Part shown: positions 1-8,541 of the stretch, piece after piece | Layout of the letters: every line of letters begins with the position of its first letter | How positions within the stretch are numbered: the first letter of the stretch is position 1 | NCBI RefSeq assembly: GCF_013155335.1 | Contig: NZ_JABJQZ010000001.1 | Location: forward strand, 620,001-684,000 | Source of the DNA: Nocardioides sp. zg-1230 | Lineage (GTDB): Bacteria > Actinomycetota > Actinomycetes > Propionibacteriales > Nocardioidaceae | Direction: 5' to 3' | DNA length: 64,000 bases | The notes under the pieces: generated by a model | Told to the model about the DNA's origin: nothing | Database searches by the model: none | The model's input: the letters and a program-made list of their open reading frames with translations, nothing else | Translations under genes and position numbers: made by a program

Positions 1-30
1 CGGGCCGCCTGACCGACCCGGTGGTCGCCC

Positions 31-489
31 TCAGTGGGGCTGCCAGGCGTCGTCGTCCTCGGTGAGGGCGGCGACCTGCGGCGGGAGCGTGCCGTCTGCG
101 AGCTGCTGGATGGTGACCTGCTCGAAGACGTTGCGGAGCGAGTGGCGCGCTGCGATCCACACGTGCTGCAGCACCTGGGCGCTGTCGTCGTACTCGACCG
201 CCTCGGGACGCAGGCCGTAGACCGACACGAGCGGCCCGTCGACGGCCCGGATCACGTCGGCGACGGTCACCGACTCGGGCTTGCGCGCGAAGCGCCACCC
301 GCCGGACTGGCCGCGCTGCGACACCACGATGTCGGCGCGGCGGAGGTCGGCGAGGATCGCCTGGAGGAAGCCGTGCGGGATCCCCTGCGCCTTGCCGAGC
401 TGCTCGGCGCTGACCGCGGTCCCGTCGGCGCGCACCGCGATCTCGATCAGGGCCCGGAGGGCGTAGTCGGCTTTGGCGGAGACGCGCAT
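31..489 (-). CDS. Rrf2-family transcriptional regulator without cysteines
   Basis: The protein has 152 residues, the usual Rrf2 length. The N-terminus shows the family winged helix: a start like 'SAKADYALRALIEIA', a recognition helix near 'IPHGFLQAILADLRRA', and a wing containing 'GQSGGWRFAR'. Rrf2 proteins such as IscR and NsrR sense through a Fe-S cluster held by three cysteines. This protein has no cysteine at all, so it belongs with the cluster-free branch (CymR-like) or senses something else. It lies downstream of a TauE/SafE exporter on the same strand but is separated from it by a terminator-like hairpin, so it probably has its own promoter. A GACATA motif just upstream also occurs twice before the exporter, which suggests it controls both. 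The ligand is unknown. Confidence 0.9.
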   Translation of the reverse strand: MRVSAKADYALRALIEIAVRADGTAVSAEQLGKAQGIPHGFLQAILADLRRADIVVSQRGQSGGWRFARKPESVTVADVIRAVDGPLVSVYGLRPEAVEYDDSAQVLQHVWIAARHSLRNVFEQVTIQQLADGTLPPQVAALTEDDDAWQPH

Positions 490-502
490 ATGGCCAGTTT
501 GT

Positions 503-514
503 CAGATATGTCTG
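503..514 (-). promoter_or_regulatory. Candidate Rrf2 operator before the rrf2 gene
   Basis: On the minus strand an imperfect palindrome with CAGA and TCTG arms surrounds GACATA (507..512), about 20 nt before the regulator start. The same GACATA hexamer occurs as an inverted pair before the exporter. Autoregulation is inferred from this match only. Confidence 0.4.
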
Positions 515-553
515 CAGAGACAGTGCTGTTGGTCGGCGCGGAGCCCGGACGCG

Positions 554-590
554 CGTACGCCGCTCCCGCGGGTGGCGGGAACGGCGTACG
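554..590 (-). terminator. Hairpin after the TauE/SafE exporter
   Basis: Arms 554..569 and 575..590 pair at 15 of 16 positions around a 5-nt loop. It lies 14 nt past the exporter stop and before the Rrf2 gene. There is no U-tract, which is common for actinobacterial terminators. Confidence 0.6.
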
Positions 591-603
591 ACGTCGGGCT
601 GGT

Positions 604-1506
604 TCAGGCGGCCGCGGTCTCGAGCTCCGGCTCGTCGCGCGCGGCGGCGCGGGACAGGCGCTCCTGCTTGACGGCCCACACGATGGCGGAGACCCAGAGG
701 ACGACGATCACGGCGGCGGTGACGGCCACACCGACGCCGGGGACGCCGGCGGTCTCGAGCAGAGTCTTGGAGTTGGTCAGGATGATCAGGCCTCCTGCCG
801 CGGTGCCGAGGACCCGGGGGGCGAGGTGCCTGACCAGCCAGGCGGCGATGGGGGCGGCGATGACCCCGCCGGCCAGCAGAGCCACCGCGAAGCCCCAGTT
901 GATCCCGGCGGATCCGAGACCGACGAGGAAGCCGAGCGAGGCACCCACGGCGACGACGAACTCGGAGGCCCCGATGGAGCCGACCACCTTGCGCGGCTCG
1001 AGGCGACCGCTGGAGAGCAGCGACGTGGTGCCGACCGGGCCCCAACCGCCGCCACCGACGGCGTCGAGCGTGCCGGCGACCAGGCCCATCGGGGCCAGGA
1101 AGGCCGCCGAGGGCCGCCCCTTGAAGCTCGGGCGGGCGCCGCCGAGACGCAGGAAGCGGTAGACGACGTAGAACCCGAGGCTGAGCAGGATGACCGCGAC
1201 GAGGGGCTTGGCGACCGCGGCGTCCAGGTTGGACAACAGCGTCGCGCCGGCGAAGGCGCCGACGAAGCCCGGAACAGCGAGGATCGACACGGTGCGCCAG
1301 TCGACGTTGCCGAACTTGTGGTGCGACACACCGGAGACCAGCGACGTACCGAGCTCGGAGAAGTGGACGGCGGCCGAGGCGGCGGCGGGGGCCACACCCA
1401 CGGCGAGGAGGAGCGTCGACGACGTCACGCCGTAGCCCATGCCGAGGGACCCGTCGATGAGCTGGGCGATGAGGCCCACGACACCGAGAACGATGAGCTT
1501 GCGCAT
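604..1506 (-). CDS. TauE/SafE (TSUP) family sulfite/organosulfonate exporter
   Basis: A 300-residue, very hydrophobic protein with about eight membrane segments. The N-terminal 'GLIAQLIDGSLGMGYG' is the hallmark of the TSUP family, and the internal repeat half starts near 'LDAVGGGGWGP'. Family members export sulfite, sulfoacetate or other small sulfur anions. A Shine-Dalgarno run (GGAAGGA) precedes the ATG. The gene is divergent from fadE5 across 270 nt of regulatory DNA and is followed by a hairpin and then an Rrf2 regulator. A sulfur-responsive role fits the pairing, but the transported anion cannot be read from sequence. Confidence 0.88.
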   Translation of the reverse strand: MRKLIVLGVVGLIAQLIDGSLGMGYGVTSSTLLLAVGVAPAAASAAVHFSELGTSLVSGVSHHKFGNVDWRTVSILAVPGFVGAFAGATLLSNLDAAVAKPLVAVILLSLGFYVVYRFLRLGGARPSFKGRPSAAFLAPMGLVAGTLDAVGGGGWGPVGTTSLLSSGRLEPRKVVGSIGASEFVVAVGASLGFLVGLGSAGINWGFAVALLAGGVIAAPIAAWLVRHLAPRVLGTAAGGLIILTNSKTLLETAGVPGVGVAVTAAVIVVLWVSAIVWAVKQERLSRAAARDEPELETAAA

Positions 1507-1559
1507 GGTGCGGAGTCCTTCCGGGACGTGGCAGCGAGGCAGTAGTCGTGCGACTGAGG

Positions 1560-1584
1560 TATGTCAGGTGAAAGACTAGACATA
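1560..1584. promoter_or_regulatory. Inverted GACATA repeat, candidate Rrf2 operator of the exporter
   Basis: TATGTC at 1560..1565 and GACATA at 1579..1584 form a perfect inverted repeat with a 13-nt spacer, about 55 nt before the exporter start. The half-site matches the one before the Rrf2 gene. Confidence 0.45.
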
Positions 1585-1706
1585 CTTTGGGTGATAGACA
1601 AAACCGACGTGGTGCACGGCGTGTCCGTGCACCCGCGACGGGGCTCGGATCGCCGATGAGTTGTCCGGTTCGTGTTGCGTGAGCGCGGATCGCGAGGCAT
1701 CCTTTG

Positions 1707-1735
1707 GTTACCGGTGAGTAGAACTACTCAGTAAC
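1707..1735. promoter_or_regulatory. Palindromic operator candidate upstream of fadE5
   Basis: TGAGTAG (1715..1721) and CTACTCA (1724..1730) are perfect inverted arms around AA. They are flanked by a second complementary pair, GTTAC (1707..1711) and GTAAC (1731..1735). The site lies about 50 nt before the fadE5 start. The short-spaced symmetric form is typical of TetR-family operators; no TetR gene is in this window. Confidence 0.5.
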
Positions 1736-1780
1736 GCTCGCCTCCGAGACCGCAGACCCGCACAGGAACAGGTGGAAGCT

Positions 1781-3655
1781 GTGAGCCACTACAAGACCAA
1801 CCTCCGCGACATCGAGTTCAACCTCTTCGAGGTGCTCGGCCGCGACGCGGTGCTCGGCACCGGCCCGTTCGGCGAGGTCGACGGCGAGAGCGCCCGCGAG
1901 ATCCTCCGCGAGGTCGAGCGCCTCTCCCGCGAGGACCTCGCCGCCTCCTACGAGGACAGCGACCGCAACCCGCCCGTGTTCGACCCCGCCACCCACACCG
2001 CTCCCGTGCCGGAGTCCTTCAAGGCCAGCTACCAGGCGTGGATGGACTCGGAGTTCTGGCGCCTGCAGGTCTTCGAGGAGATGGGCGGCACCCCCGCCCC
2101 GTCGTCGCTGGTCTGGGCGATCGGCGAGATGGTGCTCGGCGCCAACGCCCCGGTGTGGATGTACGCCGCCGGGCCGGCGTTCGCCAACGTCGTCCACCGC
2201 AACGGCAACGAGCGCGACAAGCGCGTGGCCCAGCACATGGTCGACCGCCAGTGGGGCTGCACCATGGTGCTCACCGAGCCCGACGCCGGCTCCGACGTGG
2301 GCGCCGGCCGCGCCAAGGCCGTGCCGAACGAGGACGGCTCGTGGAACATCACGGGCGTCAAGCGCTTCATCACCAGCGCGACGCACGACATGAGCGAGAA
2401 CATCATGCACCTCGTCCTCGCGCGCCCCGAGGGCGTCGAGGGCGTCGGCGGCCCGGGCACCAAGGGCCTCTCGCTCTTCTGGATGCCCGAGCACCACTTC
2501 GACCCCGAGACCGGCGAGCTGACCGGCGAGCGCAACGGCGTCTACGTCACCAACGTCGAGCACAAGATGGGCATCAAGGTCTCCAACACCTGCGAGGTCA
2601 CCTTCGGCGACCCGCAGGTGGGCGGCGGCGAGCCGGCCAAGGGCTGGCTGCTCGGCGAGGTCCACGACGGCATCGCCCAGATGTTCCAGGTCATCGAGAA
2701 CGCCCGCATGATGGTCGGCACCAAGGCCATCGCCACCCTCTCCACCGGCTACCTCAACGCCCTGGACTACGCCAAGGAGCGGGTCCAGGGCGCCGACCTC
2801 ACCCAGGCCGCCGACAAGACCGCGCCGCGCGTGACGATCACCCACCACCCCGACGTACGCCGCTCACTGATGACGCAGAAGTCGTTCGCCGAGGCGATGC
2901 GGGCGCTCGTGCTCTACACCGCCACCTGGCAGGACCAGGTGATGATCGCCGAGCACGAGGGCACGGCCGACTCCGACGAGGCCCGCCTCGCCGCCGCGGT
3001 CAACGACCTGCTGCTCCCGATCGTCAAGGGCTACGGCTCCGAGCGCTCGTGGGTGCTGCTGGGCACCGAGTCCCTGCAGACCTTCGGCGGCTCCGGCTTC
3101 CTGCAGGAGTACCCGATCGAGCAGTACGTCCGCGACGCCAAGATCGACACCCTCTACGAGGGCACCACCGCGATCCAGGGCCAGGACTTCTTCTTCCGCA
3201 AGATCGTCAAGGACCAGGGCCGCGCGCTGGGCCACCTCGCCAAGGAGATCGAGGGCTTCATCGCCTCCGAGGCCGGCAACGGGCGCCTCAAGACCGAGCG
3301 TGCCCTGCTCGCCACCGCGCTCGAGGACGCCAACGCCGTCGTCGGCCACATGATCAACGACCTCATGTCGTCGGCCGAGGAGCTGCGCAACATCTACAAG
3401 GTGGGCCTCAACACCTCCCGCCTGCTGATGGTGCTCGGCGACGTCGTCTGCGCCTGGCTGCTGCTCCGCCAGGCGGAGGTCGCGCTCGACAAGCTCGCCG
3501 GCGACGTCTCGGCCAAGGACAAGGCGTTCTACGAGGGCAAGGTGCACGCCGCCCAGTTCTTCGCCCAGACCAACCTGCCGAAGATCAGCGCCGAGCGCGC
3601 CATCGCCGAGGCCACCACCCTCGACCTGATGGACCTCGACGAGGCCTCCTTCTGA
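1781..3655 (+). CDS. fadE5: Acyl-CoA dehydrogenase, FadE5 type
   Basis: This flavoprotein introduces the first double bond in acyl-CoA beta-oxidation. At 624 residues it has the long FadE5 architecture (N-terminal extension, acyl-CoA dehydrogenase core, C-terminal extension). The start 'SHYKTN', the block '[16 protein letters not shown]', '[11 protein letters not shown]', '[18 protein letters not shown]' and '[18 protein letters not shown]' match remembered mycobacterial FadE5 almost residue for residue. The GTG at 1781 is chosen over an in-frame GTG at 1772 because homologs begin with SHYK and GGTGGAAG lies just before it. The gene stands alone behind a palindromic operator. FadE5 of mycobacteria accepts a broad chain-length range; substrate range here is inferred. 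Confidence 0.95.
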   Translation: MSHYKTNLRDIEFNLFEVLGRDAVLGTGPFGEVDGESAREILREVERLSREDLAASYEDSDRNPPVFDPATHTAPVPESFKASYQAWMDSEFWRLQVFEEMGGTPAPSSLVWAIGEMVLGANAPVWMYAAGPAFANVVHRNGNERDKRVAQHMVDRQWGCTMVLTEPDAGSDVGAGRAKAVPNEDGSWNITGVKRFITSATHDMSENIMHLVLARPEGVEGVGGPGTKGLSLFWMPEHHFDPETGELTGERNGVYVTNVEHKMGIKVSNTCEVTFGDPQVGGGEPAKGWLLGEVHDGIAQMFQVIENARMMVGTKAIATLSTGYLNALDYAKERVQGADLTQAADKTAPRVTITHHPDVRRSLMTQKSFAEAMRALVLYTATWQDQVMIAEHEGTADSDEARLAAAVNDLLLPIVKGYGSERSWVLLGTESLQTFGGSGFLQEYPIEQYVRDAKIDTLYEGTTAIQGQDFFFRKIVKDQGRALGHLAKEIEGFIASEAGNGRLKTERALLATALEDANAVVGHMINDLMSSAEELRNIYKVGLNTSRLLMVLGDVVCAWLLLRQAEVALDKLAGDVSAKDKAFYEGKVHAAQFFAQTNLPKISAERAIAEATTLDLMDLDEASF

Positions 3656-3703
3656 TCGCTTGCCCCATCGGCAGCCGAGCGCTGTAACGGGTCCGCAGAT
3701 GAC

Positions 3704-3730
3704 AGGTGTCACGGGGAGGTCGTGACACCT
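3704..3730. promoter_or_regulatory. Perfect 10-bp inverted repeat between fadE5 and the ABC operon
   Basis: Arms 3704..3713 and 3721..3730 are perfectly complementary with a 7-nt spacer. It could terminate fadE5 or act as an operator for the ABC/two-component operon that starts 41 nt later. The sequence does not decide between these. Confidence 0.45.
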
Positions 3731-3770
3731 CGACCAGGGCCAGGGCGTCGTACGACGACAGGCTGGGCGC

Positions 3771-4652
3771 ATGACAACCCCAGCCATCCGCGCGACCGGG
3801 CTGCGCAAGGCCTTCCGATCGACCGACGGCACCCCCGTGGTCGCGGTCGACGCCGTCGACCTGACCGTCCGACCGGGTGAGATCGTGGCGTTCCTCGGGC
3901 CCAACGGCGCCGGCAAGACCACGGCTGTCGACATGCTGCTCGGCCTCACGGCGCCCGACGCCGGCACGATCGAGGTCTACGGCACGTCGCCGGGCGACGC
4001 CGTACGGCAGGGGCGGGTGTCTGCGGTGATGCAGACCGGTGGCCTGCTCAACGACTTCACGGTCGGCGAGACGGTCCGGGCGATCGCCGCGCTGCACGGG
4101 CGCTCCGACCGGGTCGAGGTGGTGCTCGAGCGCGCCCACCTCACCGACCTCGCCGCCAGGCGGGTCGAGGCGTGCTCGGGCGGTGAGCAGCAGCGGCTGA
4201 AGTTCGCGCTCGCGCTGCTGCCCGACCCCGACCTGATCGTCCTCGACGAGCCGACGACCGGCATGGACGTCGGTGCGCGGCAGGAGTTCTGGCAGGCGAT
4301 GCGCGAGGACGCCGCGCTGGGCCGCACGATCGTCTTCGCCACCCACTACCTCGCCGAGGCCGACGAGTTCGCCGAGCGCACCGTCCTGATGAACCACGGC
4401 CGGATCGTCCACGACGCCGCGACGGCTGACGTGCGGGCGGCGTACGGCGGGCGCACCCTCACCTTCCGGCCGCCGGCCCAGGTGGTCGGCACCGACGGGA
4501 TCGACGTCGACTGGCTGGCGCGGGTGCACCGCGCCCTCGAGCCCCTCGGCGTCACCGGCGTCGACGTCTCCGCGGCGAGCCTCGAGGCCGCCTTCCTCGC
4601 CCTGACCGCGGAGACGCCGGTCGACACCGTTCTCGAAGGAGCCACCCGATGA
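3771..4652 (+). CDS. ABC transporter ATP-binding protein (ABC-2/DrrA type)
   Basis: A 293-residue ATPase that would power export through the permease encoded next. Walker A 'GPNGAGKTT' is near residue 43, the signature 'CSGGEQQRLKFALAL' near 138, Walker B 'DLIVLDEP' near 155, and the switch histidine in 'FATHYLAE' near 190. The C-terminal 80 residues resemble the regulatory tail of drug and lipid exporters such as DrrA and CcmA. The stop overlaps the permease start by 4 bp. The operon continues with a DesK-type kinase and a NarL-type regulator, the order seen in antimicrobial-sensing export systems such as Bacillus LnrJK-LMN. The substrate is unknown. Confidence 0.93.
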   Translation: MTTPAIRATGLRKAFRSTDGTPVVAVDAVDLTVRPGEIVAFLGPNGAGKTTAVDMLLGLTAPDAGTIEVYGTSPGDAVRQGRVSAVMQTGGLLNDFTVGETVRAIAALHGRSDRVEVVLERAHLTDLAARRVEACSGGEQQRLKFALALLPDPDLIVLDEPTTGMDVGARQEFWQAMREDAALGRTIVFATHYLAEADEFAERTVLMNHGRIVHDAATADVRAAYGGRTLTFRPPAQVVGTDGIDVDWLARVHRALEPLGVTGVDVSAASLEAAFLALTAETPVDTVLEGATR

Positions 4653-5449
4653 GCACCCCGACCCTCACCCATCCGCGCAGCGCGGACGGCGTACGCACCA
4701 CGCCCCGGCCGGACATGCTCGCCTACGCGCGTCTCGACCTGCGCCGCCAGCTGCGCGACCGGATCGGGATGTTCTTCGTGGTCGGCCTGCCGACGTTCAT
4801 GTACCTCGTCTTCGGGATCGGCTCCGACGACCCGGTCGGCAGCGGCAACGTCGGGATGTACGTGATGATCTCGATGGCCGCCTACGGCGCCGTCACCGCG
4901 ACCACCAGCGTGGCCGGGAGCGCCGCGACGGAGCAGGTCATGGGCTGGGGTCGCCAGCTCGGGCTCACGCCGATGCGGCCGGTCGGCTTCGTGGTCGCCA
5001 AGGCCGGCGTCGCCATGACCGTGGCCGCGGTGCCGGTGGTGGCGATCTTCGCCATCGGCGCGGCCACGGGCGCGCGGGGCGACTGGTCGGACTGGCTGCT
5101 GTCGGGTGCGCTGGTGTGGCTCGGCTCCGCGCTCTTCGCGGTCTACGGCCTGGCGGTCTGCCTGGTCTTCCGCGGCACCAACGCGCCCGGCATCGCGTCG
5201 GGGATGATCGTGGTCCTCGCCTTCCTCGGCAACGTCTTCACGCCGATGAGCGGCTTCATGCTCGACCTCGGCCGGTTCACGCCCCTCTACGGCTACGTCG
5301 CCCTGGCCCGCTTCCCGCTCACCGACGGGTGGCTGCCCGTGGGTGGTCGTGACCCGCTGTGGCTGCCGGTCGCTAACGTGCTCGCGTGGACGGTGATCTT
5401 CGGGCTGGTGGCGCTGTGGGGCGTACGCCGGAGCCGGTCGCGCACGTGA
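4649..5449 (+). CDS. ABC-2 type transporter permease
   Basis: A 266-residue integral membrane protein with about six hydrophobic segments, starting near residue 30 after a polar N-terminus ('RLDLRRQLRDRIGMFF'). The layout is that of ABC-2 permeases paired with DrrA-type ATPases. The start overlaps the ATPase stop (ATGA) and has a strong GAAGGAG site 7 nt upstream. Its own stop overlaps the histidine kinase start (GTGA), so transport and sensing genes are translationally coupled. Probably exports a hydrophobic compound; which one is not visible. Confidence 0.9.
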   Translation: MSTPTLTHPRSADGVRTTPRPDMLAYARLDLRRQLRDRIGMFFVVGLPTFMYLVFGIGSDDPVGSGNVGMYVMISMAAYGAVTATTSVAGSAATEQVMGWGRQLGLTPMRPVGFVVAKAGVAMTVAAVPVVAIFAIGAATGARGDWSDWLLSGALVWLGSALFAVYGLAVCLVFRGTNAPGIASGMIVVLAFLGNVFTPMSGFMLDLGRFTPLYGYVALARFPLTDGWLPVGGRDPLWLPVANVLAWTVIFGLVALWGVRRSRSRT

Positions 5450-6504
5450 CCACCGTCGAGGGCGGGCAGCCGCTGCCCGACAACCCCTGGGAGAAGTGGG
5501 GGTGGGCCTTCGCCGCCATCTGGCTGGTGTTCCTCGCCTTCCCGGTCATCGCGGTCGTCGAGTCCGAGGCCGCGATGCCGGCGAAGGTCGTCACGCTGCT
5601 CTGCATCGTCGGCTTCGCCGTGGCCAACGTGCTCGGCTACTCCTCCCGCCTCGGGCCGTGGTGGGCGCTCGGCGCCATGCTCGTCCTGGCCCTGGCCACC
5701 GTCCCCGTGATCGGCATCGGGGTCATCTCGTTCACGCCCTACCTCGCGATCCTCTCGGCACTCCAGCTGCCGAGCCCGTGGTGGAAGTGGGCCGTCGGCG
5801 TCTGGGCGGCCTTCCCGCTGCTGTCGCTGCTCGACATCGACGGCTTCCCGACCTTCTTCTTCCTCATGCTATGGCCGGTCATGATCGGCGGCGTGATGCT
5901 CCGGCTCTTCGGCGAGCGTGAGTACGTCGCGAACGCCGCCCTCCGCGAGCACGCCGTGGTCATCGAGCGCGAGCGGGTGGCCCGCGACGTGCACGACGTC
6001 CTCGGGCACTCGCTGACCGCGCTCTCGGTGAAGGCCGAGCTCGCCGCCCGTCTCATCGACATCGACCCGGCCCGCGCCAAGCAGGAGCTGGAGTCCATCC
6101 AGGCGACCGCGCGCCAGGCGCTGGCCGAGGTGCGGGCGACGGTCGGCGGCCTGCGCGCCGGGAACCTCGAGGCCGAGCTGGCTGCCGCACCCCTCGTGCT
6201 GGCGGACGCCGGCATCACGGCGACGATCGACGGCACGGTCGCCGACACCGATCCGCGGCACCGGGCGCTGCTGGCCTGGGTGCTGCGCGAGGCCGTCACC
6301 AACGTCGTACGCCACTCGCGGGCGCGCGCGGTCGTCATCGAGCTCGGCCCGAGCGGCATCGCTGTGACGGACGACGGCACGGGGTGCGACGGCGCAGAAG
6401 GCAACGGGCTGCGCGGGATGCGGGAGCGCGTCGCCGGCGCCGGCGGCACCCTCGACGTCGGACCGGCCGCTCCCGGCACCCGGGTGGAGGTGGTCCTGCC
6501 GTGA
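5446..6504 (+). CDS. Sensor histidine kinase, DesK/NarL (HisKA_3) type
   Basis: A 352-residue membrane kinase with four to five hydrophobic segments in residues 20-150. The dimerisation/phosphoacceptor helix 'VARDVHDVLGHSLTALSVK' follows (His near 185), then an HATPase_c domain with N-box 'EAVTNVVRHS' and G-boxes 'VTDDGTG' and 'GNGLRGMRERV'. The GTG at 5446 is chosen because it overlaps the permease stop; an upstream in-frame start would lie inside the permease gene. There is no large extracellular domain, so sensing is probably within the membrane, as in DesK and LiaS-like kinases. Partner is the response regulator overlapping its stop. Confidence 0.92.
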   Translation: MTTVEGGQPLPDNPWEKWGWAFAAIWLVFLAFPVIAVVESEAAMPAKVVTLLCIVGFAVANVLGYSSRLGPWWALGAMLVLALATVPVIGIGVISFTPYLAILSALQLPSPWWKWAVGVWAAFPLLSLLDIDGFPTFFFLMLWPVMIGGVMLRLFGEREYVANAALREHAVVIERERVARDVHDVLGHSLTALSVKAELAARLIDIDPARAKQELESIQATARQALAEVRATVGGLRAGNLEAELAAAPLVLADAGITATIDGTVADTDPRHRALLAWVLREAVTNVVRHSRARAVVIELGPSGIAVTDDGTGCDGAEGNGLRGMRERVAGAGGTLDVGPAAPGTRVEVVLP

Positions 6505-7106
6505 TCAGGCTGCTGCTCGCCGACGACCAGGCGCTCGTGCGGGGGGCGCTGGCCGCGCTGCTCGACCTCGAGTCCGACCTCGAAGTGGTCGCCCAGGTCG
6601 GCCGCGGCGACGAGGTCGTCGAGGCGGCTCGGGCGTCCGGGGCCGAGGTGTGCCTGCTGGACATCGAGATGCCGGGGCTCAACGGCATCGACGCCGCCGC
6701 AGCCGTACGACGCGAGCTGCCCGGCGTGCGGTCGCTGGTCGTCACGACGTTCGGCCGGCCGGGCTACGTCCGCCGTGCCATCGAGGCCGGCGCGTCGGGC
6801 TTCGTCGTCAAGGACACCCCGGCCCGGCAGCTCGCCGACGCCGTACGCCGCGTCCACGCCGGGCTGCGGGTGATCGATCCCGACCTCGCCGCGGAGTCGC
6901 TCATCGACGGACCGAGCCCGCTCACCGGTCGCGAGCGCGAGCTCCTGACGTACGCGCTCGACGGCTCACCGGTCTCGGCCATCGCCGCGCGGGTCCATCT
7001 CTCCGAGGGCACGGTCCGCAACCACCTGTCCGCCGCGATCGGCAAGACCGGTGCCTCCACCCGCAGCGAGGCCGCCCGGATCGCGCAGGAGCGCGGCTGG
7101 CTGTGA
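6501..7106 (+). CDS. Response regulator, NarL/FixJ (LuxR) type
   Basis: A 201-residue transcription factor. The receiver domain has the acidic pair 'ADDQ' near residue 8, the phosphoacceptor Asp in 'CLLDIEMPG' near residue 53, the switch Thr in 'VVTTFG', and the conserved Lys in 'FVVKDTPA'. The C-terminal LuxR-type helix-turn-helix runs from 'LTGRERELLTYA' through 'LSEGTVRNHLSAAIGKTGA'. GTG 6501 overlaps the kinase stop by 4 bp. It closes a four-gene ABC/kinase/regulator operon and probably controls that transporter, perhaps through the inverted repeat at 3704..3730. Confidence 0.93.
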   Translation: MIRLLLADDQALVRGALAALLDLESDLEVVAQVGRGDEVVEAARASGAEVCLLDIEMPGLNGIDAAAAVRRELPGVRSLVVTTFGRPGYVRRAIEAGASGFVVKDTPARQLADAVRRVHAGLRVIDPDLAAESLIDGPSPLTGRERELLTYALDGSPVSAIAARVHLSEGTVRNHLSAAIGKTGASTRSEAARIAQERGWL

Positions 7107-7203
7107 GCCGCGCCTCATTCGGTCGTCGACTCTGCGTCACGACTCGGGGGCAGCGCCGTCTCCTGTGCAAGGACGCACCGGGCGGACGGACAGGTGGGGC
7201 ACC

Positions 7204-7323
7204 ATGGAGACCGACAGCGCGACGACGTACGAACCCGAGAGCCTCTTCAGCGCCGCCTTCTGGCAGGCGTGCGAGCGCGAGGCAGCCCACCTGCTGCGAG
7301 GGCTGGCCGGCGCCGACGGGTAG
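7204..7323 (+). CDS. Small protein of 39 residues, unknown
   Basis: A short frame from ATG 7204 with a strong ribosome site (AGGTGGGG, 4-5 nt spacing). The product is acidic at its N-terminus and ends in an amphipathic helix ('FWQACEREAAHLLRGLAG'). No family is recognised. The stop is 5 nt from the stop of the convergent DUF6458 gene. Support rests on the ribosome site and typical codon choice. Confidence 0.45.
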   Translation: METDSATTYEPESLFSAAFWQACEREAAHLLRGLAGADG

Positions 7324-7328
7324 GTCCG

Positions 7329-7541
7329 TCAGACGTCGCGGCGCTCCTCCACGTGGGTGGTCCTGGACCGCTGGGCGTTCATCACCAGGCCGAGCACGAG
7401 GGCGAGGACGCCGGCGATGACCAGGATCCAGCCGACGACCGTCGGGTCGACGACGTCCTGCACCGCGTCGGGGAACTCGTTGACCGCGAAGAGCAGGATC
7501 AGGCCGATGACGAGCAGGAGGATGCCCAGTCCGATTCCCAT
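7329..7541 (-). CDS. Small membrane protein, DUF6458-like
   Basis: A 70-residue protein with two membrane segments. It starts 'MGIGLGILLLVIGLILLFAV', followed by a short acidic turn and 'VVGWILVIAGVLALVLGLVM', then a basic tail. This matches my memory of the actinobacterial DUF6458 family, whose function is unknown. GAAGGAG lies 5 nt before the ATG. Confidence 0.8.
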   Translation of the reverse strand: MGIGLGILLLVIGLILLFAVNEFPDAVQDVVDPTVVGWILVIAGVLALVLGLVMNAQRSRTTHVEERRDV

Positions 7542-7665
7542 GACGACTCCTTCGTGAGGTGGTGCGTGGGGCGACCGCTGGGGGTCCGGTCGCTCCTGCC
7601 AGCGTAGGGGCGCGGGGCGGCGAACGCGTGGACCCCGCTCAGCGGGAGGTGTCGGGCCGTTCCCC

Positions 7666-7671
7666 TACCCT
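7666..7671 (+). promoter_or_regulatory. -10 element (TACCCT), 6 nt before ATG 7678
   Basis: TACCCT ends 6 nt before the start codon and no ribosome site is present, so the transcript is probably leaderless. Confidence 0.55.
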
Positions 7672-7677
7672 CTCCCC

Positions 7678-8541
7678 ATGACCGATCCCGCGGCAGGCGC
7701 CGCGTCAGTGGCCGAGGCCGGGCGCACCACCGACCAGGACAGGCTCGCCGCCCTCGTCGCCATCTGGTGGAGTGCCGTTGACTCCTTCACCCGCGTGCTG
7801 GAGCACGTCGCCGACGACCAGTGGTCGACGCCGACCGACCTCCCCGGGTGGGACGTCCGGGCCGTCGCCGCCCACACCGCCCACCTCGAGGCGCTGCTGG
7901 CCGGGCGGCCGCACGAGGAGGTGGAGGTCGGCGACGCGCCGCACGTGCGCGGGATGATGGGGATCTTCACCGAGCAGGGCGTGCTGGCCCGGCGCGACGA
8001 GACCCCTGACGACCTCATCACCGAGATCCGGGAGTCGACCACCGCCCGCCACACCCAGCTCCTGGCCGACCCGCCCACCGACGCCTCGGCGCCCGCACCC
8101 GGCCCGTTCGGCGCGATCGGCTGGACGACCGGGCTGCTGCTGCGCAACCGGCCGCTCGACGTGTGGATGCACGAGCAGGACGTGCGCCGCGCGCTCGCGA
8201 TGCCCGGCAACCTCGACTCCGCGGCAGCCGTCCACACCGCCGACTACCTGATGGAGAGCCTGCCCTACGTCGTCGGCAAGCGGGCGCAGGCGCCGGTCGG
8301 GTCCGTCGTACGCCTCGAGGTGACCGGCCACGCGCCGGTGACCGTCGCCGTCGGCGAGGACGGCCGGGGTCGTCGCGCCACGCCCGACGACGGCGAGCCG
8401 ACCGTCACCCTGGCCATGGGTCGGGAGACCTTCGTCCTGCTGGCCGGTGGGCGCCGCGCCGCCGCCGCGGACGACGTACGCCTCACCGGTGACACCGGGC
8501 TCGGCGAGCGCGTCGTCGCCTCGCTCGGCGTGACTCCGTGA
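7678..8541 (+). CDS. Maleylpyruvate isomerase family mycothiol-dependent enzyme
   Basis: A 287-residue DinB/MDMPI-superfamily protein. The N-terminal four-helix bundle carries 'DLPGWDVRAVAAHTAHLEALL', the family signature with a metal-binding His. A second conserved helix contains 'NRPLDVWMHEQDVRRAL' (His-x3-Asp). The C-terminal part is an SCP2-like lobe ending 'GDTGLGERVVASLGV'. Members use mycothiol as cofactor in thiol transfer or isomerisation. The stop overlaps the next start by 4 bp (GTGA), linking it to an SDR oxidoreductase. The substrate is unknown. Confidence 0.85.
   Translation: MTDPAAGAASVAEAGRTTDQDRLAALVAIWWSAVDSFTRVLEHVADDQWSTPTDLPGWDVRAVAAHTAHLEALLAGRPHEEVEVGDAPHVRGMMGIFTEQGVLARRDETPDDLITEIRESTTARHTQLLADPPTDASAPAPGPFGAIGWTTGLLLRNRPLDVWMHEQDVRRALAMPGNLDSAAAVHTADYLMESLPYVVGKRAQAPVGSVVRLEVTGHAPVTVAVGEDGRGRRATPDDGEPTVTLAMGRETFVLLAGGRRAAAADDVRLTGDTGLGERVVASLGVTP

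Noticed and set aside
34..1545. A 503-codon plus-strand frame over the Rrf2 and exporter genes
   Set aside because: Low-complexity Gly/Asp/Arg product with no domain, while both minus-strand proteins match known families.
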